Program-made: the position numbers and the translations under genes
The notes under the pieces: model-generated
Database searches by the model: none
Seen by the model: only the letters and a program-made list of their open reading frames with translations
What the model was told of the DNA's origin: nothing
In this document: piece after piece, positions 16,846 through 24,892 of the stretch
Position numbering within the stretch: the first letter of the stretch is position 1
Layout: each line of letters starts with the position of its first letter
Assembly (NCBI RefSeq): GCF_003863355.1
Contig: NZ_QQWG01000003.1
Span: 124,001-188,000, forward strand
Length of the DNA: 64,000 nucleotides
DNA from: Ancylomarina euxina
GTDB lineage: Bacteria; Bacteroidota; Bacteroidia; Bacteroidales; Marinifilaceae
Direction of reading: 5' to 3'

Positions 16846-18177
16846 TTAGAGTAGTTTACTTGCCAATTCAGCCAGAAAACTACGTTCTCCTTTTATCAGA
16901 TTTATGTGTGCAAAAATATCCTGATCTTTCATTTTATCCGAAAGGTATGTGAGTCCATTCGATTTTCGATCAAGATAAGGCGAGTCGATTTGTTCAATAT
17001 CTCCAGTGAAAACCATTTTAGTCCCTTCTCCTGCTCGTGTAATAATTGTTTTAATTTCGTGAGGTGTTAAATTCTGAGCCTCGTCTACAATGAAAAAGGC
17101 ATTTGATAAACTTCGACCTCTGATATAAGCTAGTGGTGTAATTTGAAGTTTCTCATCTCTTAATAACTCATCTATATAAAGATATTGCTTACTATGAATG
17201 TTAAATTTTTTCTTGATTACAGCTAGATTATCGAAAAGAGGTTGCATATAAGGGCTTATCTTTTCTTTAGCATCTCCGGGTAAATAACCCAAGTCTTTAT
17301 TGGCAAGAGCCACAATTGGTCGTGCTAAGTAGATCTGATCGAATTGTTCTGAAAGTTGCAAGGCCGAAGCAAGTGCTAATAATGTTTTACCTGTTCCAGC
17401 AGTTCCGGTTAAAGCAATCAAATTGATATTAGGATCAAGCAGTGCATCAATGGAGAAAGTTTGTTCTGCATTGCGAGGGTAAATGCCATACGCGCTTGGT
17501 TTTTCAACGCGTTGTACTTTTTTATTTAGAGGGTTAAAGTGAGCGAGTGCACTGGAGTTATTATTTTTTAAAATAAAGTACCGGTGACCAGTCAGATCAT
17601 AGTCTAAATTAAGTTCTTCTTCAGTAAGACCTTCTTCACCCTGATAGAGTTCTGCAATTTTCTCGTCAGAAAAATCATAAATGGTTTGTATGCCCAGACT
17701 TATCATGTTATCGACATCTTGAACCTGATCATTTTTAAAATCTTCAGCAGGAATGCCTAGTGATTTTGCTTTCATTCTTAGATTGATGTCTTTGGATACG
17801 AGAATTGTGGTTCTGTCTGGATTATCATTATTTACGAATTCAGTGATCGCTAATATTCTATGATCAGGAATGTTATCCTGGAAAGAAACTTTCATCTTTT
17901 CGGAAAATGCTTTTCCAGTTTCAATAAATAGTCGACCTCGGTCATTTCCTAGGGCGACTCCATCACTAAAAAGGTCATCACCGGATAATTTATCAAGTTC
18001 CCGAGTGAATTCGCGTGCATGAAAATTTATTAAATCATTTCCTTTCTTGAATTTATCCAATTCTTCGAGAACAGTGATGGGAATCAACACATCGTGTTCT
18101 GCAAACTTAAAAATCGAATTAAAATCGTGAAGAATAACGTTGGTGTCTAATACAAAAATCTTTTTTTCTGTGGTCAT
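16846..18177 (-). CDS. PhoH family ATPase with N-terminal PIN domain
   Basis: This 443-residue cytosolic protein joins a PIN-type ribonuclease domain (about residues 1-135, starting KKIFVLDTNVILHD with its acidic metal ligands) to a PhoH ATPase/helicase domain (about 225-440). The Walker A motif is ALTGTAGTGKTLLALA, Walker B is FFIVDEAQN, and VFTGDIEQID is the sensor motif. This PhoH2-like architecture is linked to RNA unwinding and cleavage. The frame extends 12 codons upstream; I chose the ATG at 18177, which places the PIN domain at the terminus. It is divergent from folC across about 215 bp. Confidence 0.93.
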   Translation of the reverse strand: MTTEKKIFVLDTNVILHDFNSIFKFAEHDVLIPITVLEELDKFKKGNDLINFHAREFTRELDKLSGDDLFSDGVALGNDRGRLFIETGKAFSEKMKVSFQDNIPDHRILAITEFVNNDNPDRTTILVSKDINLRMKAKSLGIPAEDFKNDQVQDVDNMISLGIQTIYDFSDEKIAELYQGEEGLTEEELNLDYDLTGHRYFILKNNNSSALAHFNPLNKKVQRVEKPSAYGIYPRNAEQTFSIDALLDPNINLIALTGTAGTGKTLLALASALQLSEQFDQIYLARPIVALANKDLGYLPGDAKEKISPYMQPLFDNLAVIKKKFNIHSKQYLYIDELLRDEKLQITPLAYIRGRSLSNAFFIVDEAQNLTPHEIKTIITRAGEGTKMVFTGDIEQIDSPYLDRKSNGLTYLSDKMKDQDIFAHINLIKGERSFLAELASKLL

Positions 18178-18392
18178 ATGCGCGGGTATTAGAGGGTTAG
18201 TAGTTTGACCCATCGTTTCACATCAAAGCGAAGATTTTTTGAAACGAATGAATCGTTTAGTGTGCTGAAATTTATATGAAATGTCTTGTTAAGTCTTGTT
18301 ACTGAAATTAACAAAAAAGAAAGGAAAATCAAGCTGAGATCTTATTTTTTAGTATTTTTTTTTTTGCTTTGCAAAGAAAAAAAAGAAGAATT

Positions 18393-19679
18393 ATGAATTA
18401 TCAGGAAACGATTAACTACCTGTTCAATCAGTTACCTATGTTTCAAAGAACTGGGAAGGCTGCTTATAAGGCAAATTTAGACACAACTTTGGCTCTGGAT
18501 GCCTATTTTGAACATCCTCACCATAATTTTAAATGTATTCATGTTGCTGGAACAAATGGGAAGGGATCGGTTTCTCATACATTAGCTTCTGTTTTGCAAT
18601 CGGCTGGCTACAAGGTTGGCTTATACACTTCTCCTCACTTGCGTGATTTTAGAGAGCGAGTGAAGATTAATGGAGAGATGATTCCTGAAAATTCAGTTGT
18701 AGATTTTGTGGCTTCTCATAAGCATAAGTTTGAAGAATTGTCACCATCATTTTTTGAGATGACAGTTGCTTTGGCTTTCGATTACTTTGCTAAAGAAAAA
18801 GTTGATATTGCTGTTATTGAAGTAGGATTAGGAGGACGACTGGATTCCACAAATATTATTGATCCAATTTTGACTGTGATCACGAACATTAGTTTTGATC
18901 ATACAAGCTTATTGGGGAATTCGATACCTGTAATTGCAGGTGAGAAAGCGGGTATTATAAAAAATAAGATTCCTGTTGTTATTGGTGAAAAGCAGGATGA
19001 ATCTCAAGACGTTTTTATCGAAAGAGCAAGACCTTTATCTGCACCAATACTATTTGCGGAGGATGAGTTTGAGGTCGTGAGTACGGATTTGTATGAAAAC
19101 TATCGTCATCTCGTATTTAAAGACGTGAATTTAGAAAATGAGATTTCTTTAAAGTCTGATTTACTTGGTATATATCAAGTGAAGAATATCAGAACTGCAC
19201 TTGTTGCTCTAGGTCAATTGAATCAGATGGGATTTAATTTAAGCGAAGAGATTATTAAAGATGGCATATCGAGGATCGTAGAACAAACTTCACTTTTAGG
19301 TCGTTGGCAACGTTTATGCAATAATCCTAGAATTATTTGTGATACAGGACATAATGTTGCAGGTGTTTCTGAAATATTAAAACAACTTGATTCGCTTAAA
19401 TTTGAAAATCTGCATATGGTAATTGGTATGGTTGACGATAAAGAAATAGATGGAATTTTGAGTTTGTTACCAAAAAATGCGAATTACTATTTCACAAAGG
19501 CTTCTATTCCTAGAGCATTAAACGAGGAAATTCTAAAAGAGAAAGCGGAGAAGTTCCAATTAAAAGGTAAAACTTATAAAACTGTATCAGATGCGCTTAA
19601 TGCTGCGAAAAATAGAGCCGGTAATAGTGATTTGATCTTTGTAGGTGGAAGCACTTTTGTTGTGGCTGAAGTTGTCTAG
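18393..19679 (+). CDS. folC: Bifunctional folylpolyglutamate synthase / dihydrofolate synthase
   Basis: This 428-residue Mur-ligase-like enzyme adds glutamate to dihydropteroate and to folates in the cytosol. The start region MNYQETINYLFNQLPMFQ is typical of the family. The ATP loop HVAGTNGKGSVSH lies near residues 48-60, followed by TSPHLRDFRERVKING and the magnesium-binding EVGLGGRLDSTN. GRWQ and DTGHNVAG come from the C-terminal domain. The frame is open 8 codons upstream; the ATG at 18393 gives the normal N-terminus. The gene stands alone, between a divergent phoH and the rex upstream region. Confidence 0.96.
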   Translation: MNYQETINYLFNQLPMFQRTGKAAYKANLDTTLALDAYFEHPHHNFKCIHVAGTNGKGSVSHTLASVLQSAGYKVGLYTSPHLRDFRERVKINGEMIPENSVVDFVASHKHKFEELSPSFFEMTVALAFDYFAKEKVDIAVIEVGLGGRLDSTNIIDPILTVITNISFDHTSLLGNSIPVIAGEKAGIIKNKIPVVIGEKQDESQDVFIERARPLSAPILFAEDEFEVVSTDLYENYRHLVFKDVNLENEISLKSDLLGIYQVKNIRTALVALGQLNQMGFNLSEEIIKDGISRIVEQTSLLGRWQRLCNNPRIICDTGHNVAGVSEILKQLDSLKFENLHMVIGMVDDKEIDGILSLLPKNANYYFTKASIPRALNEEILKEKAEKFQLKGKTYKTVSDALNAAKNRAGNSDLIFVGGSTFVVAEVV

Positions 19680-20082
19680 ATTCCCTAATAAATAGGCTTC
19701 AATCGCTATAAACTGATTTATAGGTTATTGAAAGTAAATATAAATTGCAGGAATTATTATTTTTTTGAAAATATCATTTTAAATGATAATGATATATGTA
19801 AGGGTCTAGATATCTGATAATTTCTCTTTGTTATTGCTTCAATATTTACCAGTTTGATGTTAAGTTTTAATTTGTACTGAGACTAAATTAATGTTGATTT
19901 TTTTCTTTAATAAAAAATCACTTATTTTTGTTTTTGGTATGTGATTTACTAATCTCATACACAGTATCTATTTTCTACTTAGTTGTAGTATTCATTTATA
20001 ATGATTTTATACTGTGTTTTCTCAGATTGGTCGAAATCTGACATATATCATTTCTAATCTAAGATGTATTAAAGAAATAGCT
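19680..20082. other. Intergenic region between folC and rex, with inverted repeats
   Basis: These 403 bp contain no gene. Two symmetric elements are visible. One is a nested AT-rich set at 19771-19795 (ATCATTT / AAATGAT around one base, with outer ATATCATT / AATGATAT). The other is an imperfect palindrome at 19937-19960 with arms GTATGTGA and TCTCATAC, an 8-base spacer and one mismatch. The second lies about 120 bp before the rex ATG and could be an autoregulatory site. No clear folC terminator was found. Confidence 0.4.
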
Positions 20083-20742
20083 ATGGTTCAAAGTTCAAAA
20101 AAAGTAGTATCTGCCGTTCCTGAGCCTTCTTTGCGAAGAATGCCTGCTTATTTATCCTTTTCTGAAGGATTAATGAAGAAAGGTCAAGAGTTTGTTTCTT
20201 CTACTCAGATTGCCAATTATATGAATATTGATCCTACTCAGGTTACAAAAGATTTATCTTACACAAGTATTGTAGGTAAAACTCGTGTTGGTTATGAGGT
20301 TAAGGCTATGGTTGAAATTCTTTCTAATTTCCTTGGCTTTACGGTTATGGATCAAGCTTTTTTAGTAGGAGCAGGATCTTTGGGATCAGCGCTTTTACAT
20401 GATGATGGTTTGGCGAATTTTGGATTAGATATTGTTGCTGCATTTGATGTGAATCCAGTTATTGTTGGTAAGAAAATAAATGACATTGGCGTTTATCATA
20501 TAGATCAGTTTCGTGATTTAGCTCAAGAAATGAAAGCGATTATCGGAATCATTACGGTACCTGCAGAATATGCACAATCAGTAGCTGATTTAATGGTTGC
20601 TTGGGGAGTGAAGGCAATTTGGAATTTTACACCAGCAAGAATAAAGGTGCCAAGTGATATTGTTGTTCAAAATACATCGCTTTATGCCAATTTAGCCATC
20701 ATCTTCAATAAGATTCACACCGACAAAGAAAAAGTAATCTAA
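20083..20742 (+). CDS. rex: Redox-sensing transcriptional repressor Rex
   Basis: This 219-residue dimeric repressor senses the NADH/NAD+ ratio. An N-terminal winged-helix domain (about residues 10-80, with PEPSLRRMPAYLSF and the recognition region STQIANYMNIDPTQVTKDL) precedes a Rossmann domain with VGAGSLGSALL near residue 95 and FDVNP. The family normally controls fermentation and anaerobic respiration genes, which suits an organism with oxygen-limited growth. The frame is open 23 codons upstream; the ATG at 20083 directly before MVQSSKK gives the usual length. A terminator follows. Confidence 0.95.
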   Translation: MVQSSKKVVSAVPEPSLRRMPAYLSFSEGLMKKGQEFVSSTQIANYMNIDPTQVTKDLSYTSIVGKTRVGYEVKAMVEILSNFLGFTVMDQAFLVGAGSLGSALLHDDGLANFGLDIVAAFDVNPVIVGKKINDIGVYHIDQFRDLAQEMKAIIGIITVPAEYAQSVADLMVAWGVKAIWNFTPARIKVPSDIVVQNTSLYANLAIIFNKIHTDKEKVI

Positions 20743-20766
20743 CTTACTGGATTCTAAAATATAATA

Positions 20767-20800
20767 GAGGCAATTCGTTTAAGCGTTTTGCCTCTTTTTT
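20767..20800 (+). terminator. Rho-independent terminator after rex
   Basis: GAGGCAA (20767-20773) pairs with TTGCCTC (20788-20794) and is followed by six T. It lies 24 bp after the rex stop codon and overlaps a possible TTG start of the next gene, which argues for that gene starting at 20856. Confidence 0.85.
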
Positions 20801-20855
20801 GTTTAAATTCGAAGATTATAAGAAATATAGAATTACGATTAGTGAAGCATACAGG

Positions 20856-21431
20856 ATGAGGGAGACATATATAGAAAATCAAGTTTTTGAAAAGATAGAT
20901 TATAGTGAAATAGTTTTTGAAAAAGGTGAATATGAGGATTGCCGATTTGTGAATTGCAAGTTTGCAGGCATTAACTTCACCAATGTCAATTTTGTGGAAT
21001 GTGAATTTGAAAATTGCGATTTAAGTATGGCAAAATTGAACGATACGGCTTTAAAAGAGGTTAAATTTCGAAATTGTAAATTACTAGGATTGAATTTCAA
21101 CGATTGTAACCCGTTTCTCTTGTCTCTCTATTTTGAATCCTCTAATCTGAATCTAGCCTCTTTCTATAGATTAAAAATGAAGGCGACTCAATTTAGAAAG
21201 TGTAGCCTGCAAGAAGTTGATTTTATTGAAACAGATTTGTCCGCAGCTGTGTTTGATGATTGTGACCTGAACGGTGCTATGTTTGAAGATACAATTCTTG
21301 AAAAAGCTGACTTTAGAACGTCCTATGCTTATTCAATCGACCCCGAAATAAACAAAATTAAGAATGCAAAATTTTCAATGCCAGATGTCATCGGTTTACT
21401 TGGAAAGTATGGGATAAAGATAACTCAATAG
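20856..21431 (+). CDS. Pentapeptide-repeat protein
   Basis: This 191-residue protein is built mainly of loose pentapeptide repeats, seen as periodic F/L residues every five positions with cysteine-rich steps (CRFVNCKFAGINF, CEFENCDLSMAKL, CDLNGAMFEDTIL), about residues 20-165. Such sequences fold as a right-handed quadrilateral beta-helix. No signal peptide is seen, so it is probably cytosolic. Some members mimic DNA and protect gyrase, but nothing here proves that role. An upstream TTG at 20799 would extend the frame by 19 residues, but it overlaps the rex terminator, so I chose the ATG at 20856. A terminator follows the stop by four bases. Confidence 0.88.
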   Translation: MRETYIENQVFEKIDYSEIVFEKGEYEDCRFVNCKFAGINFTNVNFVECEFENCDLSMAKLNDTALKEVKFRNCKLLGLNFNDCNPFLLSLYFESSNLNLASFYRLKMKATQFRKCSLQEVDFIETDLSAAVFDDCDLNGAMFEDTILEKADFRTSYAYSIDPEINKIKNAKFSMPDVIGLLGKYGIKITQ

Positions 21432-21434
21432 TTT

Positions 21435-21466
21435 GCCCCGATTCCTATTTTGAATCGGGGCTTTTT
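21435..21466 (+). terminator. Rho-independent terminator after the pentapeptide gene
   Basis: A perfect 10-bp stem (GCCCCGATTC at 21435-21444 with 21452-21461) with a 7-base loop is followed by five T. The convergent creD gene ends three bases later. Confidence 0.92.
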
Positions 21467-21468
21467 GC

Positions 21469-22809
21469 TTATTTTGAATCGACATTGATTTGGTACCAAT
21501 TGATATTACGAGTGAAATACATGGTTGCAGCTAGGATTAAGGTTAATCCAATACTACCCATTAGAAGAGCATAATCTGCCAACTGAAGGGTTACGAATAA
21601 GAATCCATAAATACTTGTTAGTGTTGATAGAAGTAAAAAGCTTAGCTTTTTTGATTTAAAAATTGTGAGTGAATAAAGACTAACCATCCCAACAATAGCT
21701 ATACTCGAAATAATGTAGGCTGTATTGAAATTTGAATGTTCCGAAATTGAGATCAATAAAATGTAAAAAAGACATAGACCCAGGCCAACTAATATGTATT
21801 GGAAAGGATGGATTTTACGTCGGTTAATTATCTCTACTAAGAAGAATATTAGAAATGTAAGGGCAATACACATAACGGCATATTTGGATGACCTTACTGA
21901 TTTTTTATAGTCGTCAAGAGGAAGAATTAGATCAATCCCAAAATTGGATTGACTGATCTTTTCAGCGTGCTTGCTACCTATCCAGGATTGAGGGAAATTT
22001 CTGTTGAGCTGTAAAACCTTCCATTCTGCATTAAAACCTTTATCAGTGACTTTGCGATGATCAGGTAGAAAATTACCATTAAAACTTGGGAATGGCCAGT
22101 TAGATTCAATTTTAATATTCGTGGTACTCCCTAAAGGAATAAAATTTAAATTTTGACTCCCTTGTAAGTTTAGTGTGAAAGAAAAATCAATAGTCTTACT
22201 CTTGTTTGTTTCAATATTTGGAAGTTTTACGGTTATTCCCGAATAGATTAGATCAGATATTCTTGAACCTGGTTCAACTTTTAAATCTGTCTTTTCCCAA
22301 TTTAAAATAACTTGATCTTCAATGCCTCTTAAGTCTGAAATCCCTATGGTTAAGAATGCCTGATCGTACTTGATCTCTTTCAGATTATTTCTGTCAATTT
22401 CTTTATTTAAAAGAAACTGTCCATTCACAGCTAGTTTAGATTTGTATACAACAACTTCGTAAATCCCTCTTTTAAGTTTCTCTGGTGAGATGTTCCCATT
22501 AATATTAAGTTCTTCGGGCAGGATGTGGAGATATTTTGTCGTTTCATGGCTTTTACCTTCATCATTATTTTCATAAATTAAGGGGATACTTAATATAGGG
22601 CCTTTTATTTGTTGACTTCCAGCCCATTTATTACTGACTTCAATCACGGTTTGATTACTAAGAGATTCTCTTTCGTATATGATCGATTTGATCATTGAAG
22701 CTGGTATTAGCAACAATAACATTAGAATTGTGATGATAATAAGTTTAAGACTAATTGAATTCTTTAGCCAACTATTGATTCTGTCGATGGGAGATGTTTC
22801 TTTGTTCAT
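21469..22809 (-). CDS. creD: CreD family inner-membrane protein
   Basis: This 446-residue protein belongs to the CreD family (cell envelope integrity). It has one N-terminal membrane helix (about 20-42), a large periplasmic beta-rich domain (about 50-300, with WAGSQQIKGPILSIPL and a later RNFPQSWIGS) and a C-terminal cluster of about six helices (about 305-435). Length and layout match the family. Its biochemical role is not defined; the E. coli protein is linked to beta-lactam and colicin tolerance. It lies 51 bp downstream of a winged-helix regulator gene, and that gap holds an inverted repeat that recurs at the head of the cluster. The regulator is the likely controller. Confidence 0.9.
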   Translation of the reverse strand: MNKETSPIDRINSWLKNSISLKLIIITILMLLLLIPASMIKSIIYERESLSNQTVIEVSNKWAGSQQIKGPILSIPLIYENNDEGKSHETTKYLHILPEELNINGNISPEKLKRGIYEVVVYKSKLAVNGQFLLNKEIDRNNLKEIKYDQAFLTIGISDLRGIEDQVILNWEKTDLKVEPGSRISDLIYSGITVKLPNIETNKSKTIDFSFTLNLQGSQNLNFIPLGSTTNIKIESNWPFPSFNGNFLPDHRKVTDKGFNAEWKVLQLNRNFPQSWIGSKHAEKISQSNFGIDLILPLDDYKKSVRSSKYAVMCIALTFLIFFLVEIINRRKIHPFQYILVGLGLCLFYILLISISEHSNFNTAYIISSIAIVGMVSLYSLTIFKSKKLSFLLLSTLTSIYGFLFVTLQLADYALLMGSIGLTLILAATMYFTRNINWYQINVDSK

Positions 22810-22826
22810 TTGATCGTTCTAAAAGT

Positions 22827-22843
22827 ACTTTGAAACTCAAAGT
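22827..22843. promoter_or_regulatory. Inverted repeat upstream of creD (operator candidate, copy 1)
   Basis: ACTTTG-N5-CAAAGT lies 17 bp upstream of the creD ATG. A second copy with the same arms and spacing lies at 23771-23789 before the first gene of the cluster. The two copies also share the flanking bases AAAAGTACTTTGAA. A site for the cluster's own regulator is the simplest reading. Confidence 0.6.
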
Positions 22844-22860
22844 GTGTAAGTAAAAAAATA

Positions 22861-23151
22861 TTAGTTAAGCAATTGCTCTATTGCTTTTATATGTTTTTTA
22901 AATGCAAGCTTACCTTCGTCGCACACGGTGTACTTGGTGTTAGGTTTTCGTCCAATAAATTCTTTACTAAACTTGATATATCCACTTTTTTCAAGAGATT
23001 TTAAGTGGCTAGCAAGATTACCATCGGTCACATCTAAAAGATCTTTTAGGGTGTTGAAATCAAGGTAGTCATTGACAATAAGGGCTGACATGATTCCAAG
23101 TCGGACTTTATTCTCGAAGGCTTTATTTAGATTTTTTAGGATTTCTTTCAC
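22861..23151 (-). CDS. Winged-helix transcriptional regulator of the creD cluster
   Basis: This 96-residue one-domain protein is a winged helix-turn-helix of the MarR/ArsR-like HTH type. Recognisable parts are the first helices VRLGIMSALIVNDYLDFNTLKDLL, given here only in outline, the recognition helix region DGNLASHLKSLEKSGYI, and the wing GRKPNTKYTVCDEGK. It has no ligand-binding domain. It starts with GTG, whose GTGA overlaps the stop codon of the upstream membrane protein gene, so the two are translationally coupled. In Bacteroidota this regulator type commonly accompanies CreD. It probably binds the ACTTTG-N5-CAAAGT sites as a dimer. Confidence 0.9.
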   Translation of the reverse strand: MKEILKNLNKAFENKVRLGIMSALIVNDYLDFNTLKDLLDVTDGNLASHLKSLEKSGYIKFSKEFIGRKPNTKYTVCDEGKLAFKKHIKAIEQLLN

Positions 23152-23765
23152 GATCCGTATTTAAGATGCATAATAATACCATAGACAATGTGTAATATTC
23201 CAAAACCGATTGTCCAAATAATTAGGCCATAACCAATAAAATAGATACCCAATAAGCCTAATATAATTTCAACGATACCGAGACTCCTTATTTCCTCAAG
23301 CGTGTATTTACTAGCATTAACCAATGCTAAACCATAAAAAATGAGTGTAAGTGGGGCGATAATTCCGATGAATCCTTTTAATAATAAAATCAAACATAAA
23401 ACACCTCCTGTAGCTAGTGGGATAAATAAATTAATGAGGAGGGTTTTAGATTGTGAATCCCAAAGCTTTTGCTTGTTTCTTTTAGCCTTTCGAGTTGTAA
23501 AGAATATTCCCGAACCAATGGATAATAGAAGTGTTGCTAAAGCAATAACTAAAAGCGTGGATAAATTTTCAATACTTAATGTAGCTTGTCTGTAAACTAA
23601 ATAATCTTGATTGGCATAAATAGTTTGATAGGCTAAGTAAGCTCCAATAATTGCTAAAATACCTGCGCTTATCCCCGATAGTCCGCTTAATGATATAAAC
23701 CTTGATGAGCGATTCATCATTTGTTTGATATCTTTTAAATCTTCAATATATTTTTGCTTATCCAT
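23148..23765 (-). CDS. Multi-pass membrane protein of the creD cluster
   Basis: This 205-residue protein has about five hydrophobic segments (roughly 22-45, 65-88, 105-128, 130-150 and 165-200) and a short charged N-terminus. I recognise no catalytic motif. It starts with a plain ATG six bases from an inverted repeat and overlaps the winged-helix gene by four bases, so it is the first gene of a unit with the regulator and probably creD. It may be the sensor or the protected membrane component of the cluster, but that is only an inference from position. Confidence 0.8.
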   Translation of the reverse strand: MDKQKYIEDLKDIKQMMNRSSRFISLSGLSGISAGILAIIGAYLAYQTIYANQDYLVYRQATLSIENLSTLLVIALATLLLSIGSGIFFTTRKAKRNKQKLWDSQSKTLLINLFIPLATGGVLCLILLLKGFIGIIAPLTLIFYGLALVNASKYTLEEIRSLGIVEIILGLLGIYFIGYGLIIWTIGFGILHIVYGIIMHLKYGS

Positions 23766-23770
23766 AAAAG

Positions 23771-23789
23771 TACTTTGAATTACAAAGTA
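23771..23789. promoter_or_regulatory. Inverted repeat at the head of the creD cluster (operator candidate, copy 2)
   Basis: The arms TACTTTG and CAAAGTA around a 5-base centre form a perfect palindrome 5 bp upstream of the membrane-protein ATG. It repeats the core of the site at 22827-22843. On the minus strand its arm contains TTACTTTG, one base off the TAnnTTTG promoter element, so a bound regulator would cover the promoter. Confidence 0.6.
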
Positions 23790-23867
23790 AAACTAATAAG
23801 AATATTTATAAGAAACTAATCGAGATGAAAAATTGTTTAATAAAATTTGTTTCAATACTGACTTGTT

Positions 23868-24165
23868 TTAGTTTTTCAGCATGCTGTTGAGGAGTTTCCC
23901 AATTATGAGTGCCATGATGATTGTTAAATAGAATTGACCTACAATACCAGAAAAAATACTTAATGATTTGGCAATCTGGCTTTGAGGTATAATCTCTCCA
24001 AAGCCTATTGTGGTCATGCAGACGAATGAATAATAGACAATGTCACTAATGTCTGTAAGACCAATGTTTTTTAGGGAATGTGATGGCTTGATTATTATGC
24101 CATAGTATAGTTGAATTGATGAAACTAATGATGAAGCTTATAGTCAGATAGATTGTATATTTTAA
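23868..24165 (-). pseudogene. Decayed two-TM potassium-channel gene, C-terminal remnant
   Basis: On the minus strand, one frame encodes the pore helix and selectivity filter of a K+ channel (SFVCMTTIGFGEIIP) followed by a transmembrane helix and stop at 23868. The preceding hydrophobic segment (TIYLTISFIISFIN) is in another frame and meets it near 24060-24070, so a frameshift is likely. Further upstream, stop codons occur in both frames and no N-terminal part or suitable ATG is found. The functional gene would be more than twice as long. I read it as an inactivated, truncated ion-channel gene; sequencing error cannot explain the missing N-terminus. Confidence 0.7.
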
Positions 24166-24189
24166 TTACATTAAGCAATGTTTAATTAT

Positions 24190-24220
24190 AAAAAGAACTC
24201 CCCGCTGGAAGGCGAGGAGT
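24190..24220 (-). terminator. Rho-independent terminator after the 82-residue DNA-binding gene
   Basis: On the minus strand ACTCCTCGC pairs with GCGGGGAGT with one mismatch and is followed by TTCTTTTTAT. It lies 33 bp after the stop codon of the gene at 24253-24501. Confidence 0.8.
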
Positions 24221-24252
24221 AGTGGTTATTTAAATTTGAGTTTCAAAAAATT

Positions 24253-24501
24253 TTAAGCTTCGTCAAGAATACGAAATGCGCATTCGAGAATTGTTGTGTC
24301 ATCTAGTTCTACAATGCCGCCGTTTGGCCCTTGTTCAACATGAACTCCAATACTTTTACCTTCTCTGTAATTTACACCTCCAAAATAATTTCGGACAGTT
24401 TCTACATTAAGATTTAATTCTTTAGAGATTTTTCTCATGCTGCCTTCAGGCAAGCGATCCTTGATGTTTCTAAGTTCATTAAATGTGATTGTCTTAGTCA
24501 T
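24253..24501 (-). CDS. Small helix-turn-helix DNA-binding protein
   Basis: This 82-residue protein has a helix-turn-helix at about residues 8-42 (ELRNIKDRLPEGSMRKISKE with the recognition helix LNVETVRNYFGG) and a short C-terminal acidic segment (VELDDTTILECAFRIL). Similar small proteins are common in Bacteroidota and are annotated only as DNA-binding. It has its own terminator and a long, AT-rich upstream region shared with the divergent ClC gene. The target genes are unknown. Confidence 0.82.
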   Translation of the reverse strand: MTKTITFNELRNIKDRLPEGSMRKISKELNLNVETVRNYFGGVNYREGKSIGVHVEQGPNGGIVELDDTTILECAFRILDEA

Positions 24502-24892
24502 ATGCTATAAGTTTTATTTATAAAGGATTAAAATTCGCTTAGCTCTTTAAATTTAGCGAAAGTATTTTTTAATTGAAAGTTATCGGAGCATAAATCTGGC
24601 TGAGAATGAATCTAATTTGGTAATATTCCGATAAATATTTCGCTCGTTTCTTATATTCTTCTTGGTTTCCAATTTAATCTTTAGATTAAATTTAGATTAA
24701 TACATAAGCTCTCAGTTGAATTCCTTATAATTTAAGATTTGTATTATTTAAATCAGATCTATCTGATTTTTAGTAAAGCTGTATGTATCTTAGGTGCGTT
24801 AAGCTTTTTTCTGATTACGGTTGGGATTTATAAGATGGTAGCAGTAATTGGGGACGTTTTATAGGACTAATTTTTTAAAGACAGAATTTATT
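24502..24892. other. Divergent intergenic region before the first ClC gene, with a palindrome
   Basis: These 391 bp contain no gene. A perfect 9-bp inverted repeat, AATTTAATC-TTTA-GATTAAATT, lies at 24671-24692. Its right arm overlaps a direct repeat of TTTAGATTAA that continues to 24700. It could be an operator for the small helix-turn-helix protein or the ClC gene. Confidence 0.45.

Noticed and set aside
20799-20855. Extended TTG start of the pentapeptide-repeat protein
   Set aside because: It overlaps the rex terminator, so an mRNA starting there is unlikely; the ATG at 20856 is preferred.
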